DNA of 64,000 nt from Hygrophila difformis (taxonomy: Eukaryota > Streptophyta > Magnoliopsida > Lamiales > Acanthaceae): positions 33,731,105 through 33,795,104 of the forward strand of contig JAOANR010000005.1 in the NCBI GenBank assembly GCA_030278955.1, given 5' to 3'. Made by a program: the position numbers and the translations under genes. Below, in pieces: positions 62,952-64,000 of this stretch. Each line of letters begins with the position of its first letter. Positions within the stretch are counted from its first letter, which is position 1. The notes beneath the pieces are model-generated. The model saw only the letters and a list, made by a program, of their open reading frames with translations. It had not been told where the DNA came from and searched no databases.

Positions 62952-63113
62952 GTCATGTTTTAAAATAATAATTGTATAGGGATCCAATTGTAAATATTAT
63001 AGGGGTCCCTTGTAATTGTGCATAGATAGGAGCCATATATATCGTGTACTGTGTATTCTTTGTTGAATGGATTGGAAGAAACCGTTTTATCATTGTGCTT
63101 TGCGATCTTAACA
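62918..63113 (+). repeat. 3' LTR of the copia element (196 bp)
   Basis: TGTTGAAAGTC...TCTTAACA; preceded by the polypurine run GCGGGGGAGG and followed by the target duplication AAGTG. Confidence 0.95.
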
Positions 63114-63118
63114 AAGTG

Positions 63119-63619
63119 CCGTCCAAGTCAAACCTAATGATAGTCTGTAAACGCCAGACGGGTCTTCATTTTCCTGTGGCGTGAATAGTGTCCCGTATTT
63201 GCAGCAGGGGCACGGTAGAGTAGGGTGATATCCATTGAGTATCGAGCTTGAACAGTGTAATTCGAGCTTGTACAATAAAAAATTAAAGTGCAAGTTCAAA
63301 TTTAACTAGGCTATATAGGGAGTATATAATTTGAATTTGAATTGACAGTTTTACTTATTATGCTGCAAAATATACGTTTGTTAGACTTTATAAAGCTTAA
63401 ATTGTATCTAATAATTTTTTATTTTTATATTTTTAAAATTTAATAGTTAATCGAGTTTTGATCGATTATCAAGTCGAGTTTTTCTCAGCCCTAAGGTAGA
63501 CAGTCGGTATCTTTTTTTTTATGATTTTTTTTTTGGTTTTTTCTTGTAATTTATTTTAGAGTTATTTTTTAGGCCATGACAAGGTGGCATTTCTGCTTTT
63601 AGGCCATGACAAAATACTA
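63119..63619. other. Displaced upstream DNA of COG4
   Basis: Before the insertions this lay directly next to 53252, so it is the native DNA starting 226 bp upstream of the COG4 ATG. No coding frame recognised. A TAGGCCATGACAA phrase occurs twice near 63570 and 63600. Promoter elements are not identifiable with confidence. Confidence 0.55.
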
Positions 63620-63960
63620 CTCCCTCCGTCCCGCTTATAGTGTCTCAAAAATTTTAGGCACGGTATTTTATGTGGGGATAGCTAGTATTTAATGTAGAGG
63701 TAAATTTGTGTAAAATGTGAGGGTAAATTAGGAATTTAGGTGATGTAATGGTATTGAGTTTGGATTTTTAATTGATTTATTTATGTGTGATGTGATAGTT
63801 ATAAGTTTGAATTTATTAATTAATGGTATTTATTTATTGATATGATGTGAATGGGTAAATTTACTGATTAATATTTAATCATTTCCTAAAATGGAAATGT
63901 GACAAAAGTGTTGGGACAACCAAAAAAGGAAAGTGAGACACAAATAATGGGACGGGGGAG
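63620..63960. mobile_element. Stowaway MITE (341 bp), uninterrupted copy
   Basis: Ends CTCCCTCCGTCCCGCTTATA and CAAATAATGGGACGGGGGAG, inverted repeats, flanked by TA (63618-63619 and 63961-63962). Interior matches the interrupted copy at 17683-18687 closely (GGCACRRTATTTTATGTGGG, AATGGAAATGT(A/G)ACAAAAG), so it can be used as the reference for the empty hAT site. Confidence 0.92.
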
Positions 63961-64000
63961 TATTATGGTTGTAGGCCATCACAGCCCACAGGGGCATATG

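Larger units (their letters stand above)
53253..63113 (+). mobile_element. Ty1/copia element (4.1 kb without insertion), upstream of COG4
   Basis: Flanked by AAGTG (53048-relative position 53248-53252, and 63114-63118). 5' LTR split by a LINE into 53253-53296 and 59079-59228; primer site TGGTATCAGAGC directly after, at 59229-59240; 3' LTR 62918-63113 (196 bp), preceded by a GCGGGGGAGG polypurine tract. The LTRs differ by about six substitutions and one 2-bp indel by eye (about 97% identical). Gag is largely deleted and pol has several stops, so the element is non-autonomous. Confidence 0.95.

Overview
The window is nuclear DNA of a flowering plant, most likely a eudicot. It is AT-rich and about two thirds recognisable transposable element. 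It holds two host genes with spliced, plant-type proteins, and plant-specific L1-type LINEs, Sirevirus-like Ty1/copia and Athila-like Ty3/gypsy elements. The sequence alone does not fix the species.

Layout. 1-3.1 kb: non-coding remnant, probably of an LTR retrotransposon, with a spaced array of 22-bp palindromes. 3.1-9.45 kb: a LINE RNase H fragment (minus), a Stowaway-like MITE, and a 5'-truncated LINE (plus). 10.9-22.5 kb: a pectate lyase gene of the PMR6 type (minus strand, five exons, 519 aa). Its last exon lies about 8.1 kb beyond exon 4, across an intron filled with SINEs and MITEs. 24.16-45.98 kb: a Sirevirus-like Ty1/copia element (minus) with 666 and 658 bp LTRs, a tRNA-iMet primer site, a polypurine tract and a 5-bp ATACC target duplication. 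It is bloated to 21.8 kb by an Athila-like Ty3/gypsy element and by two envelope-like ORF modules. 46.6-49.3 kb: exon fragments of unrelated host genes (CCT2, an unidentified exon, CPN60-alpha, a DEAD-box helicase), all on the minus strand with splice sites kept. 50.2-53.0 kb: an intact two-exon COG4 gene (minus, 746 aa). 53.25-63.11 kb: a second Ty1/copia element (plus) inserted 226 bp upstream of the COG4 ATG. A nearly intact full-length LINE (minus, 5.77 kb) sits inside its 5' LTR. 63.1-64.0 kb: the displaced COG4 upstream DNA and a clean Stowaway-like MITE.

The two host genes are unrelated in function: PMR6-type pectate lyase acts on cell-wall pectin and COG4 is a Golgi vesicle-tethering subunit. 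The strongest points are the nested insertions proved by target-site duplications, the long last intron of the PMR6-like gene, arrays of palindromic units at about 85-105 bp spacing in several retroelement segments, the paired envelope-like ORFs each cut by one in-frame stop at a matching place, and the cluster of captured gene fragments. No complete new coding system was found. All alignments and identities were made by eye.
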